Shown piece by piece: positions 24,162-32,756 of a stretch of DNA of 40,321 bases (within the stretch, counting starts at the first letter, position 1; the number at the start of each line of letters is the position of its first letter). The notes beneath the pieces are model-generated. The model was not told where the DNA came from, did not search any database, and saw only the letters and a program-made list of their open reading frames with translations. Location of the stretch: the NCBI GenBank assembly GCA_964390695.1, contig CAYMKI010000009.1, forward strand, positions 1 through 40,321, written 5' to 3'. Both the position numbers and the translations under genes were made by a program. The stretch is from CAWACC01 sp964390695. GTDB lineage: Bacteria > Chlamydiota > Chlamydiia > Chlamydiales > Parachlamydiaceae.

Positions 24162-25157
24162 ATGTTTTCTATGTTCACACTTCCCAAAGATCCACATGGA
24201 TGTCCTTACTTACAATTAGCCCCTATGGAGGGCGTCGGTGATCATTGCTTTCGTAAAGCTATGGCCTCCATCGGCGGTTTTGACGAAGCGGTTAGAGACT
24301 TCCTCAGAGTCCCTAAAAATGCACACGTTAAAAGCCTAGCCAAAGTTTACAATGCTCAAGAGCTTGCCCCAATCCCTTTGGCAGCTCAACTGATGGGGTC
24401 CGATCCTCTGCTCATGGCTGATATGGCAGCCGAAATCCAAGCACGCGGCGCTCCGCGCATCGATATTAATTGCGGCTGTCCTTCTAATACCGTCACTGGC
24501 AGAGGAGCTGGCTCCAGCCTCCTTAAAAACCCTTCTTTCATCTTCGAAGTCGCGCAAGCCGTGGTAAAATCAGTGTCTATTCCCGTAACGCTAAAAATGC
24601 GCTCGGGCTATGAAGACACCTCTCTCTTCAAAGAAAATTTACTGGCTGCACAGGAAAGCGGCGTGCGATACATCACTCTCCACCCCAGGACCAAAGTCGA
24701 TGGGTATGGCCCTCCGGCGCGTTGGGATCTTATCGCAGAAGCCAAATCGCTGCTAAAGATTCCCTTGGTCGGCAATGGCGATATTTTAACCGTCCAAAAT
24801 GCACTAGATATGTTAAAGATGACCGCTTGCGACGGCCTAATGATTGGCAGGGGCAGCTTGATAAACCCCTTTATTTTTCTTGAAATCAAGGCCCATTTCG
24901 CAAAAACAGCCTTTAAGCCTAAGTGGGAAAACCTGGTTATCTATTTCGATACCTATATGCAAGCTATGCCACCAGACATGCCCCTCAAAACACGCATAAA
25001 TAAATTGAAGCAACTGCTCGGATTCTTATTTAAACGCAACGCTTCGCTCATGGAAAAAAGATCTGCCATCCTTACTTCTTCGTTTGACCATCTGGATGAT
25101 TTTATAAAATTTGCAAAAGATATGCTATACCAAGGAGATCTATATGCTGCTGCTTAG
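24162..25157 (+). CDS. tRNA-dihydrouridine synthase (DusC-like)
   Basis: Dus enzymes reduce uridine to dihydrouridine in tRNA using FMN and NADPH. The 331-residue protein shows the family features: LQLAPMEGVGDHCFRKAM at the FMN-binding start, AAQLMGSDP, DINCGCPSNTVTGRGAGSSL with the catalytic Cys, VTLKMRSGYED, TLHPRTKVDGYGPPARW and LVGNGDILT, then GLMIGRGSLINPFIF. The N-terminal wording resembles DusC more than DusA or DusB. No clear ribosome site precedes the ATG; a second ATG lies three codons in. Its last 14 bases overlap the ABC-F gene, whose ribosome site is inside this coding region. Confidence 0.93.
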   Translation: MFSMFTLPKDPHGCPYLQLAPMEGVGDHCFRKAMASIGGFDEAVRDFLRVPKNAHVKSLAKVYNAQELAPIPLAAQLMGSDPLLMADMAAEIQARGAPRIDINCGCPSNTVTGRGAGSSLLKNPSFIFEVAQAVVKSVSIPVTLKMRSGYEDTSLFKENLLAAQESGVRYITLHPRTKVDGYGPPARWDLIAEAKSLLKIPLVGNGDILTVQNALDMLKMTACDGLMIGRGSLINPFIFLEIKAHFAKTAFKPKWENLVIYFDTYMQAMPPDMPLKTRINKLKQLLGFLFKRNASLMEKRSAILTSSFDHLDDFIKFAKDMLYQGDLYAAA

Positions 25158-26940
25158 CGGAGAATGCCTTTCTAAATCCTTCGGCACCAAAGACCTATTC
25201 CAGAACATCTCTTTGAGCATCTTTACCGACGACCGCATCGGACTCATCGGTCAAAACGGATCGGGAAAAACTACCTTCTTAAAAATCATTGCAGGCATAG
25301 AAAAAGCCGATAAAGGCACCCTTTCCATCCGGCGCAACCTCAAAATAGGCTATCTACCCCAAGTCTGCGACTTTCCCGACCAAAATCCCTTAGAGATTTT
25401 GCTAGAAAGCCTTCACCCTTTTAAAGACATGCCCGATTACGAAAAAGAAGTCTTAGCCAAAACATGGATGAGCAAATTGGGATTCACAGGCCAAGAAGCT
25501 TCCGCTGCTCGCCTATCCGGCGGCTGGAAGAAGAGGCTCATGCTAGCTAAAGAAATGGTCACCTCTCCAGATTTGTTGCTGCTAGACGAACCCACCAACC
25601 ACCTTGACCTGGAGGGTATTCTCTGGCTGGAGAAATTCCTTCTGAACGAAGCGCCCACCTATTTAATGGTCAGCCATGACCGCTATTTCTTGCAGCAGGT
25701 CACCAACAGAACCCTAGAAATGTCCCATGCCTACCCGCAAGGTATTTTTGGTATTAAAGGAACCTATGCCAATTTCTTGGAGAAAAAGGAAGAATTCCTG
25801 CAAGGCCAGCTGCAGCAGGAGCGCTCTTTGGCATCCAAAGCAAGAAGAGAGCTGGAATGGCTGAGATCTAACCCTAAAGCCCGCACCACAAAATCTCAGT
25901 CTCGCATCGATCAGGCCCATGAGATCTTAGGAGAGCTGGCCGATGTACAGAAACGAAACACGCAAACCAAAGCCGCTATCCAGTTCACCAGCAGTGAAAG
26001 AGATACCAGAAAGCTATTGGTAGCGAAAAACATCTGCAAAGAAATCCATGGAAAAACCCTGTTCAAAGGCCTGGACTTCACTTTATCTCCCGGCACCCGA
26101 ATCGGATTGATGGGACCTAACGGTTCTGGAAAAACCACCTTGTTAAAAATTTTAGCCAACGAACAACCCCTTGACCAAGGCACCTTGAAAAGAGCCGAAG
26201 ACCTCAAAGTGGTGTACTTTGACCAACATAGAAATCAGCTGCCCGACCACCTCACCCTTCGCGAAGCGCTCTCGCCCAACAGCGATTATGTTTCCTATCA
26301 TGGGCATTCTATCCATATCAATGGATGGTGCAAACGCTTCCTTTTTTCTCCGGACATCTTGGACATGCCCATTTCGCAACTATCAGGCGGGGAAAGAGCC
26401 CGGATCACCATTGCGCATCTCATGCTTCAGCCTGCCGACCTTCTCCTGCTGGATGAACCTACCAACGACCTGGATATTCCAACTCTTGAGACCCTCGAAG
26501 AAAGTCTGATGGATTTTCCCGGTGCGGTAGTTTTGATCACCCACGACAGATGCATGCTGGATAGAATCTGCAACACGTTTCTCGCCCTCGGAGATCCTGC
26601 TCAAACGCAATTATTTGCCAGCTACGCCCAGTGGGAAGCGGCTGCTCGTACGCCTGCTAGCACAACCATCAAAGCGAAGTCTGATAAACCCAAAGCAGAA
26701 CCTGCTGTAGCTAAATCCAAGCTCTCCTATGCAGAGAAGAAAGAATACGAACAGATCGAAGGTAAAATTCTTAAGCTGGAAGAGAAGATACAGGAGCTTA
26801 ACCTCCAATTGGAAGATCCGGAACTTGCCCAAAATAGTGCCTCTTTGGCAGAAATATGCACGCAAATCAGCTTGCATGAAACACAGATTCAAAAGCTTTA
26901 CCTCCGCTGGGAAGAGTTAGAAAACAAACAGTTTAACTGA
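25144..26940 (+). CDS. uup: ABC-F family ATPase (Uup-like)
   Basis: The protein has 598 residues from the ATG at 25144, which has AAGGAG six bases upstream; an earlier in-frame start would lie deep within the dus gene. Two ABC cassettes without membrane spans are present: GQNGSGKTT near residue 36 with LSGGWKKRLMLAKEM and LLLLDEPTNHLDL, and GPNGSGKTT near 327 with LSGGERARITIAHLML and LLLLDEPTNDLDI. The linker contains RRELEWLRSNPKARTTKSQS, typical of Uup. After a Lys/Ala/Pro-rich hinge, the C-terminus (about 530-598) is a coiled coil, as in the Uup DNA-binding domain. ABC-F proteins act at the ribosome or on nucleic acid. The following F-box gene begins one base after the stop. Confidence 0.92.
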   Translation: MLLLSGECLSKSFGTKDLFQNISLSIFTDDRIGLIGQNGSGKTTFLKIIAGIEKADKGTLSIRRNLKIGYLPQVCDFPDQNPLEILLESLHPFKDMPDYEKEVLAKTWMSKLGFTGQEASAARLSGGWKKRLMLAKEMVTSPDLLLLDEPTNHLDLEGILWLEKFLLNEAPTYLMVSHDRYFLQQVTNRTLEMSHAYPQGIFGIKGTYANFLEKKEEFLQGQLQQERSLASKARRELEWLRSNPKARTTKSQSRIDQAHEILGELADVQKRNTQTKAAIQFTSSERDTRKLLVAKNICKEIHGKTLFKGLDFTLSPGTRIGLMGPNGSGKTTLLKILANEQPLDQGTLKRAEDLKVVYFDQHRNQLPDHLTLREALSPNSDYVSYHGHSIHINGWCKRFLFSPDILDMPISQLSGGERARITIAHLMLQPADLLLLDEPTNDLDIPTLETLEESLMDFPGAVVLITHDRCMLDRICNTFLALGDPAQTQLFASYAQWEAAARTPASTTIKAKSDKPKAEPAVAKSKLSYAEKKEYEQIEGKILKLEEKIQELNLQLEDPELAQNSASLAEICTQISLHETQIQKLYLRWEELENKQFN

Positions 26941-26941
26941 T

Positions 26942-27766
26942 ATGAAAACAACTTTAGACAACTTTTTAGCCATGACATCTCATGAAGATCATTATGAGAT
27001 AAATACTATTAGCACCATACCCGACGATGCGATTATAACTATTTTCGCGCACTTAGCTCACCCGGATTTATGTCGATTATGTTTGGTATCCAAACATTTC
27101 CAACAGCTGGCCTCTAGCGATATCCTCTGGCAAAACATCGCTGATTCGATTTTATTCTCCCAGGCTTTAGCCGCTAAATCTACAGATATTTCCTACAAAG
27201 ACTTTTGCAAAGAATATCTTAGTGTAACACCACTGGCATTCACCGGCACATCTATCCCTTCTCTTAAGCTGCAACCAAGGAATGCCGATTTTATACAACG
27301 GGTTAAGAATATGCAACTACCCGACTACCAGCTGCTTTCTCCAACTCAAACGGCAGAGCTCATCCAAAAGGAAGATACGCGCAAATTCATTAGCGCCATA
27401 GCTGCCGACACCCATACAGAATACTTGATTATTCATCATGCGGCTCAACAACAAATCGGAGATCTAAAATTGGATTTTCTTAACTGTACCGATTATGTCG
27501 TAAGCCTTAGTTCAGACCGCGAAATGATGATCAACAACAAATTAACGACAGTTATATTTACGCCAGACAGTTGCCAAGTTCTCATCGTAAAGGCCCTTCA
27601 AATGGTTTACTTCTTCAATAGTGATATCGGAAACGATACGATTTTGAAGCCTTATTGTCTTGAAAATAACTTAAAGCATGATGATTTGACAAAATTTCCA
27701 TTCAATTTCAATATTCCTCCAATTTCTAAGACGGAAAGGCAATTTCCCCTCAACGGAGACGTGTGA
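26942..27766 (+). CDS. F-box protein, copy 1 (putative host-ubiquitination effector)
   Basis: The protein has 274 residues. Residues about 22-68 form an F-box: ISTIPDDAIITIFAHLAHPD, LCRLCLVSKHFQQLASSDIL, then WQNIA. F-box proteins recruit targets to Skp1-Cullin-F-box ubiquitin ligases, which bacteria lack, so it should act inside a eukaryotic host cell as a secreted effector. No signal peptide is present, which would suit type III export. The rest (about 95-274) is not recognised and may bind the target. It starts one base after the ABC-F stop with no ribosome site of its own. A paralogue follows 250 bases downstream. F-box identity is confident; export and target are inferred. Confidence 0.85.
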   Translation: MKTTLDNFLAMTSHEDHYEINTISTIPDDAIITIFAHLAHPDLCRLCLVSKHFQQLASSDILWQNIADSILFSQALAAKSTDISYKDFCKEYLSVTPLAFTGTSIPSLKLQPRNADFIQRVKNMQLPDYQLLSPTQTAELIQKEDTRKFISAIAADTHTEYLIIHHAAQQQIGDLKLDFLNCTDYVVSLSSDREMMINNKLTTVIFTPDSCQVLIVKALQMVYFFNSDIGNDTILKPYCLENNLKHDDLTKFPFNFNIPPISKTERQFPLNGDV

Positions 27767-27813
27767 TTTGTTGCAAAATTTGCAACTATACAGAACCGTA
27801 CAAAGTGTGACAT

Positions 27814-27847
27814 ATTGAACCACACAGCCCACAGATAACACAGAGAG
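27814..27847 (+). repeat. Second copy of the dispersed AACCACA repeat (one arm)
   Basis: This matches the left arm at 27-60 at about 30 of 34 positions, beginning ATTGAACCACA and ending AACACAGAGAG. The preceding AGTGTGACA also resembles the flank of the first copy read from the other strand. Only one arm is recognisable here. Confidence 0.6.
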
Positions 27848-27877
27848 GCGAAGCTTGAAGACAACTCTTTAAACATG

Positions 27878-27988
27878 AAAAACAGGATGAGCACGATAAA
27901 CAGGATAGAATCGATTTATATTTGTTTTCACCTGAAAATTGTGTGAACTTTACATTGATCATCCTGCCTATCCTGCCCATCCTGTTTT
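27878..27988. repeat. Inverted repeat with ATCCTG-type units between the F-box genes
   Basis: The left arm (27878-27908) contains AACAGGAT twice. The right arm (27959-27988) reads ATCCTG three times at ten-base intervals. The arms are reverse complements with few mismatches, about 50 bases apart, so a long hairpin is possible. It is a short-period dispersed repeat of unknown role. Confidence 0.65.
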
Positions 27989-28015
27989 ATTTATGTTTTA
28001 GCTTGAATTACTGAT

Positions 28016-28846
28016 ATGAAAACAACTTTAGACAACTTCTTAGCCATGACATCTCATAAAGATCATTATGAGATAAATACTATAAATACCTTGCCCCAAG
28101 ATGCGATTATAACTATTTTCGCACACTTAGCTCACCTGGATTTATGTCGATTATGTTTGGTAACAAAAAAATTCCAACAGTTGGCCTCTAGCGATATCCT
28201 CTGGCAAAACATCGCTGATTCGATTTTATTATCTGAAGCTGTAGCCGCTAAATCAACAGATATTTCCTACAAAGACTTTTGCATAGAATATCTAAAAGAA
28301 ACTTTTCTAGCTAAAATTAAGCGTCCTAATGTAACACTAAAATTGCTACCAAGAAATGCCGATTTTATACAACGCCTTAAGACTATGAAACTAATCGGCT
28401 ACCAGCTGCTTCCTCCAAATCAAACGTCAGAGCTCATCCAAAAAGAAGATACGCGCAAATTGCTACGAGCAATAGCAGCTTACCAAGCTCTCGGTTCGAT
28501 AATATTCCATCATGTAGCTCAACAACAAGTCGAGGATGTACATTTTGATTTTTTCAACTGCACTGACTACATCGTAAGTTTTAATTCCGATTGCAAAATG
28601 CTAATCAACAACAAATTAACTCAAGTGGCTTTTACACCAAATAATCGCCAGCTTTTCATCATAAAAGAAGAAGATATGATAATATTTTTCAACAGTGTTG
28701 TAGGAAAAAAAAATATCCAGAGGACATTTTGCTCCGTATACGACTTACACCATGGGGATTTGTCACAGTGTAATTTTGGAAGACTGAGTTCTTTCTCTAA
28801 AAAATTTGCCCATTTTACACCTACGCAAATATTCAGCTCGGTATAA
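28016..28846 (+). CDS. F-box protein, copy 2 (putative host-ubiquitination effector)
   Basis: The protein has 276 residues and is a tandem duplicate of the preceding F-box gene. The first 90 residues differ at only about ten positions, including an intact F-box (INTLPQDAIITIFAHLAHLD, then LCRLCLVTKKFQQL and SSDILWQNIA). The C-terminal two thirds have diverged much more, and the last 40 residues hardly align. The similarity begins a few bases before the ATG (CTGATATG in both), the point where the first copy abuts the ABC-F stop. Stronger divergence in the putative target-binding part suggests the copies recognise different host proteins. No ribosome site is evident. Confidence 0.83.
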   Translation: MKTTLDNFLAMTSHKDHYEINTINTLPQDAIITIFAHLAHLDLCRLCLVTKKFQQLASSDILWQNIADSILLSEAVAAKSTDISYKDFCIEYLKETFLAKIKRPNVTLKLLPRNADFIQRLKTMKLIGYQLLPPNQTSELIQKEDTRKLLRAIAAYQALGSIIFHHVAQQQVEDVHFDFFNCTDYIVSFNSDCKMLINNKLTQVAFTPNNRQLFIIKEEDMIIFFNSVVGKKNIQRTFCSVYDLHHGDLSQCNFGRLSSFSKKFAHFTPTQIFSSV

Positions 28847-28955
28847 AAAGCATATACCCAAACATCCCCAAGTTGTAGAATTTCAACCTACCCAAAACCT
28901 GGAGATTCGGTCTTTTAAAACAAGGCCCAATTTTATAATGAACCTCTTGATCCTA

Positions 28956-29846
28956 TTAAGGCACGATCTCTGACGAGATATTGTTCGGTTGCTTTTTCAA
29001 TTGCATGTATAGCATGGTCACAAAACTGACAATGAAACCTTCTACAAGCACTTGCAAAACACTAAAAGCACAATCAAAGATGGACGTAAAACAACCTTTA
29101 GTTGGCATATTGCTAGAGAAAGAAAAGACTACCAAAAAGATCACCAATAAGGCTAATATCAAGGGAATCGCTAAACAAATAAAATACCGCAGAATGCGCA
29201 AACGGTTACCTTTTGCTGCCATGCAGCTTCTTTTCATGCTTTCATCACATCGCGTATCATCCATAAACATAGCTGAAAATGTCATACAGTAATCGATATA
29301 AAAACGGACAAGATAATAGACTACCGGTAGGCCGATCAGCGTATAAATAGTTCCCAACAAGTAATTTCTATAAGGATATAACCCCGAGTTATCCCATACT
29401 AGCATCACCAAATAAGTAATACCTTCTATCACTAATACCCCGCACATACCAGCCAGCCCCATAAGGACTACAGCCCCCAAATAGCTCCACAGTTTACTCC
29501 TAAGAGACCACATCACCTCTTTCCACCTGACAGCATGTCCTTGGAAAACACTTGTTACGACTTTGTAAAGAGCCATAGGTTGTAAAATCATTGCCAGAAA
29601 GTTCATGATGATCACAGAACCACTAAGTAGCATTATCAAAAAAGACGATCCACTGGATTGAAAATCTTGATTGCCAGATTGAAAGCTCTCAGTTACCAGA
29701 TACAGCCCCATGGAAATAAACAGAGGCACTTGTACTACTAGCCCTATGAGTACAAAGGACTTCAAACATTCCATCCAGTTTTTAAAAGTTCCCGCTAATA
29801 TGTTAAATAACTTCAAATTCTGATTTTTATCTTCCAACATAAACAA
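28956..29846 (-). CDS. Six-span integral membrane protein, unknown function
   Basis: The protein has 296 residues and about six long hydrophobic segments, near residues 28-52, 70-98, 118-150, 162-190, 220-245 and 258-285. The N-terminus is cytoplasmic-looking (MFMLEDKNQNLKLFNILAGT), followed by FKNWMECLKSF. This overall layout, with an amphipathic entry helix and six spans, is like the YciC/DUF975-type membrane proteins, but I see no diagnostic motif. Its strand differs from both neighbours and it shares an AT-rich divergent region with the next gene. Confidence 0.65.
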   Translation of the reverse strand: MFMLEDKNQNLKLFNILAGTFKNWMECLKSFVLIGLVVQVPLFISMGLYLVTESFQSGNQDFQSSGSSFLIMLLSGSVIIMNFLAMILQPMALYKVVTSVFQGHAVRWKEVMWSLRSKLWSYLGAVVLMGLAGMCGVLVIEGITYLVMLVWDNSGLYPYRNYLLGTIYTLIGLPVVYYLVRFYIDYCMTFSAMFMDDTRCDESMKRSCMAAKGNRLRILRYFICLAIPLILALLVIFLVVFSFSSNMPTKGCFTSIFDCAFSVLQVLVEGFIVSFVTMLYMQLKKQPNNISSEIVP

Positions 29847-29947
29847 ATTTACTCATATTAAATTAAATATTAATTAATATTACATGTCAATTTAATAAAT
29901 GTCAATATTTTACAAGTTTACCAGCTGGGTTATTTCGAATTTTAAAG

Positions 29948-29976
29948 TTGTAAAATTTTAAAAAGTAAGGTATAAT
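29948..29976 (+). promoter_or_regulatory. Sigma70-type promoter of the 30011 gene
   Basis: TTGTAA (29948-29953) and TATAAT (29971-29976) are separated by 17 bases, near consensus. Transcription would start near 29983, giving a short leader with GAGG ten bases before the ATG at 30011. Confidence 0.65.
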
Positions 29977-30010
29977 TTATTCTAAATATCTAACATGAGG
30001 TTAAATCTAT

Positions 30011-31207
30011 ATGTTTTCTGCAACTGGTCAATTATTGCCTGGATCCACAGACAGACCCGATATATTTACTTTTGCATTTAATAAAAAAAATATATTAACA
30101 CAAGATCGCAGCGTTTCTTCACAGCCTTGCACACTTAATATATTAGGATATATTCCCGTTGTCAGCACCTTTTCTGGAATAGGTAGGAGCTTACTAGGTA
30201 TAGTTCATTCTGTAGTGCATCTTGCATGTGCTATATTTAGCCAAAACAGAACTCATCATCTTTCAGAAGCTAAACTAGGCGCCAAAAATATCGTGAGAGG
30301 CCTTGTGGAAGCTATTCCTGTTATCGGCAACATCACCTTACTGATTATTGATTTAAAGAGGATGAATCATTATCAAAAAATGATCGAAGCACAGATAAAG
30401 AAAAACGAAGCTGCTTATAATGACCAAGCAGTCCTATTTATATACGGAAAAGAAGTGGCTAAGAAGCCCTTTCATATTTTTGATCAAGAGGTAAAAGATC
30501 TAAACAGAAAGCTTTCTGCAGCTGAAGTAGCAAACATTATCCGTAAAAAATCAGCTTCCCCTAAATCCACACTTCCTAATATTGAAAATGCAGCCACAAC
30601 ATCTTTCGAAACACCCCAAAAAACACAAGAGGAACAAGTCCAACAAACCCAAAAAACACAAGAATCTAATTCTGAAACCACAACAAACGCTTCCTACTCT
30701 GGCATGCCAGTAGATGCTCCAAAAGTGCAAGACAATGTCCTTGAACAGGTGAATAAAAACATTAAAACCACCCCCCCTATAGAAAACTCAGAAAATCCAC
30801 TTTCTGATTTTCACTCAGCCCCTCAAGTAGTAGAGGCTAGACCACAGAGCTCTCTTTCATACGGATCCGAGATTGGCATTAACAGCTATAAAGCTCAGGC
30901 TGCTGATTGGTATGCCACCTCAACCAAAACCCAGAAGAAAGGAAAAAGACCGAACAAGAGTGTAATGCAAAATGAAAACACTTCCCTACACAATACTTTC
31001 TTGACTCAAGCTCGTAAATTGCGTCTGAATAGGGATAATTTTAATTTACTAGTGAATCTATTTGATAAATCCTTAAAGTATTCTAAGCCCCGCCAAAAAT
31101 TTATTGATTTAGTGAATGCCCATGTTTTGCAACCTAATGGATGGGATGCAGATACTGCAGTTCGAATTAGGAATATGCTAAGCAAATACGTTCCAAAAAA
31201 TAAATAA
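30011..31207 (+). CDS. Hypothetical protein with two hydrophobic segments, candidate effector
   Basis: The protein has 398 residues and is not recognised. After a polar N-terminus (MFSATGQLLPGSTDRPD) two hydrophobic regions occur: about 42-78 (LNILGYIPVVSTFSGIGRSL, then LGIVHSVVHLACAIF) and about 97-118 (LVEAIPVIGNITLLIIDLKR). They share a similar entry, IPVVSTFSGIGR against IPVIGNITLLII. Residues about 180-310 are rich in Thr, Gln, Glu, Ser and Pro and include KTQEEQVQQTQKTQE. A basic helical C-terminal domain follows (about 320-398). There is no classical signal peptide. Chlamydial inclusion-membrane and type III effectors can look like this, but the resemblance is general. A strong promoter stands directly upstream. 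Confidence 0.65.
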   Translation: MFSATGQLLPGSTDRPDIFTFAFNKKNILTQDRSVSSQPCTLNILGYIPVVSTFSGIGRSLLGIVHSVVHLACAIFSQNRTHHLSEAKLGAKNIVRGLVEAIPVIGNITLLIIDLKRMNHYQKMIEAQIKKNEAAYNDQAVLFIYGKEVAKKPFHIFDQEVKDLNRKLSAAEVANIIRKKSASPKSTLPNIENAATTSFETPQKTQEEQVQQTQKTQESNSETTTNASYSGMPVDAPKVQDNVLEQVNKNIKTTPPIENSENPLSDFHSAPQVVEARPQSSLSYGSEIGINSYKAQAADWYATSTKTQKKGKRPNKSVMQNENTSLHNTFLTQARKLRLNRDNFNLLVNLFDKSLKYSKPRQKFIDLVNAHVLQPNGWDADTAVRIRNMLSKYVPKNK

Positions 31208-31538
31208 ATATCCCGCCGCTCATGCGGCGCCTATGTTTGATTATTTTAACAAGTAGACGATTTGTTAATACAAGCACTAGCTCGATAACAAACAAGCTTG
31301 ATAAGCTTTCATTTTACACCCAGGCTAAGCGTAGCAAGGTCTGGGTGGCAATAGATCTCCTGCATAAAATCTCCTTGCCCCTGCCCGGTTAACGTTGTTT
31401 TGAGACTTCTTAATCTGCATCGATCCTAAACCCATTAGTAATTTTTTTTGTATAGACATTAAATAACTAATTTGAGATATTCACAAGCGCTGTTTTGTCA
31501 ACAGTAAACAATTTAAATTTTTATTTTGGAGGCTTATA
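31208..31538. other. Intergenic region with two hairpins
   Basis: No gene is evident. CGCCGC-TCAT-GCGGCG (31214-31229) is a six-pair GC hairpin just after the upstream stop and may end transcription, though the T-tract is poor. CACCCAG (31317-31323) pairs with CTGGGTG (31341-31347) around a 17-base loop, in the style of dispersed CCCAGG-type palindromic repeats. GGAGG at 31528-31532 is the ribosome site of the next gene. Confidence 0.5.
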
Positions 31539-32621
31539 ATGTTTTCTATTTCTAATGCTGCCCCCCAAACTCTTCAAACACAACCCGGTTTATCAACACA
31601 GAAAATTTCGGAAGGCCATGCATTAGCACAAGGCCTGCCTGTACCGAATGCAGCATATAACGACCCTATATTAAAAGTCTATGAACAGCTGGAAACAGGT
31701 ATGACAGCCAAATACCTTGAAAACAGCTGGAAGCAACCTTCCGTCACCTGGCTAGGTAAATTCTTTGACAAACACATTTGGAAGGCCGGCGAGTATTCCA
31801 AGCAAGAGCTGACTGAATCTGAAAAAAGATCTAATTCCAATATTGTGTCATTGGATTTCAGGCTTGAAAAAGATGGAGAGCAATTCTATCCAAAAGATTT
31901 TGACCCCTCCACGTGGGATCAAGTGAAAGAGGGAGCCTTGAGAATTTATTCTTTTATTTCGCGTTCTTTAAAAGTAGATTATTTTCTTACCGGTAATAAG
32001 GCTTCTACGCAAGCCCACTCCTCGACCAGAAAGAGCTACTGCCCTACCATTGATTCTAATGAAGTTATCTGCCTTCCTTTAGCTGTCAGTGAAGAAAAAG
32101 GGGAAAGACCTCTTTGCCTCCCCAAAAATCCTCGGACGATATATGTACACATTATTGCAAGAGAACAGATGGATGAAAGAATATTGGATCTTTACAACGC
32201 TGCCTTTGCTCGCTATCGCAATTTTTGTGCAAAAAACTGCCTTACGTGTGATTCCTTAAGCGATTTAGGTGTGAACCCGGATATCTGGGAAAAGACACAC
32301 AAAATGCCTGACATCGCCTCTTTTCATAAAAATTTTAATTTTACAGTCATAAGCCCTCAGGGTAATTTTACCACTTGGGACAAATTCCAGATCTTACATT
32401 TCTCCCAAATGATGATATCGCGTGGTGAAGTTTATACAGACACACAGATCAAAAATGAGAAAATCTTAAAAGGGATAGGCTGTTCGATAATAGTTCTGAG
32501 CGTAGCGGGTATAGGCATTATGGTTTTTAAAAACTTAATCGATATGCAACTTAAACAGGACAAGAAACAACCTAAACAAAGCGACACTGAAAATGAACTA
32601 AAGCAGGTCAGCTCAACTTAA
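31539..32621 (+). CDS. Hypothetical protein with C-terminal membrane anchor
   Basis: The protein has 360 residues and no family that I recognise. GGAGG lies six bases before the ATG. The N-terminus (MFSISNAAPQTLQTQPGLST) is polar and Ser/Thr/Gln-rich, like the preceding gene's MFSATG start and unlike a Sec signal. The middle is mixed alpha/beta, with CAKNCLTCDSLSDLG near residue 231. A single hydrophobic span lies near the end (GIGCSIIVLSVAGIGIMVFK, about 312-331), followed by a Lys/Gln-rich tail. This tail-anchored layout would suit a protein inserted in a host or inclusion membrane, which is speculation. It stands in a low-GC stretch with its hypothetical neighbour. Confidence 0.6.
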   Translation: MFSISNAAPQTLQTQPGLSTQKISEGHALAQGLPVPNAAYNDPILKVYEQLETGMTAKYLENSWKQPSVTWLGKFFDKHIWKAGEYSKQELTESEKRSNSNIVSLDFRLEKDGEQFYPKDFDPSTWDQVKEGALRIYSFISRSLKVDYFLTGNKASTQAHSSTRKSYCPTIDSNEVICLPLAVSEEKGERPLCLPKNPRTIYVHIIAREQMDERILDLYNAAFARYRNFCAKNCLTCDSLSDLGVNPDIWEKTHKMPDIASFHKNFNFTVISPQGNFTTWDKFQILHFSQMMISRGEVYTDTQIKNEKILKGIGCSIIVLSVAGIGIMVFKNLIDMQLKQDKKQPKQSDTENELKQVSST

Positions 32622-32646
32622 AACCCAACTTACGCCCTAAATCCTA

Positions 32647-32676
32647 GCCCTCTTTGAGATTAGCTCAAAGAAGGGC
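32647..32676. terminator. Hairpin between convergent genes
   Basis: GCCCTCTTTGAG (32647-32658) pairs with CTCAAAGAAGGGC (32664-32676), a 12-pair stem with one bulge and a five-base loop. It lies between the convergent 31539 gene and holB. No long T-tract follows, so it may act as an RNA 3'-end stabiliser as much as a terminator. Confidence 0.55.
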
Positions 32677-32756
32677 GATTCACAGATTTCTTTCAAAACC
32701 CCTCTACCAGCTCTACATTGTGAATTCCTGCAATCGGCCTAATCAAAACAAATTTT

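Noticed and set aside
27767..28015. A possible CRISPR-like array between the F-box genes because of repeated ATCCTG and AACCACA units
   Set aside because: Units are too short, unevenly spaced and arranged as inverted arms without unique spacers.
31317..31347. A tRNA or structured RNA around the CACCCAG/CTGGGTG hairpin
   Set aside because: Only one stem is convincing; no T-arm or anticodon arm can be drawn, so it fits a palindromic repeat better.
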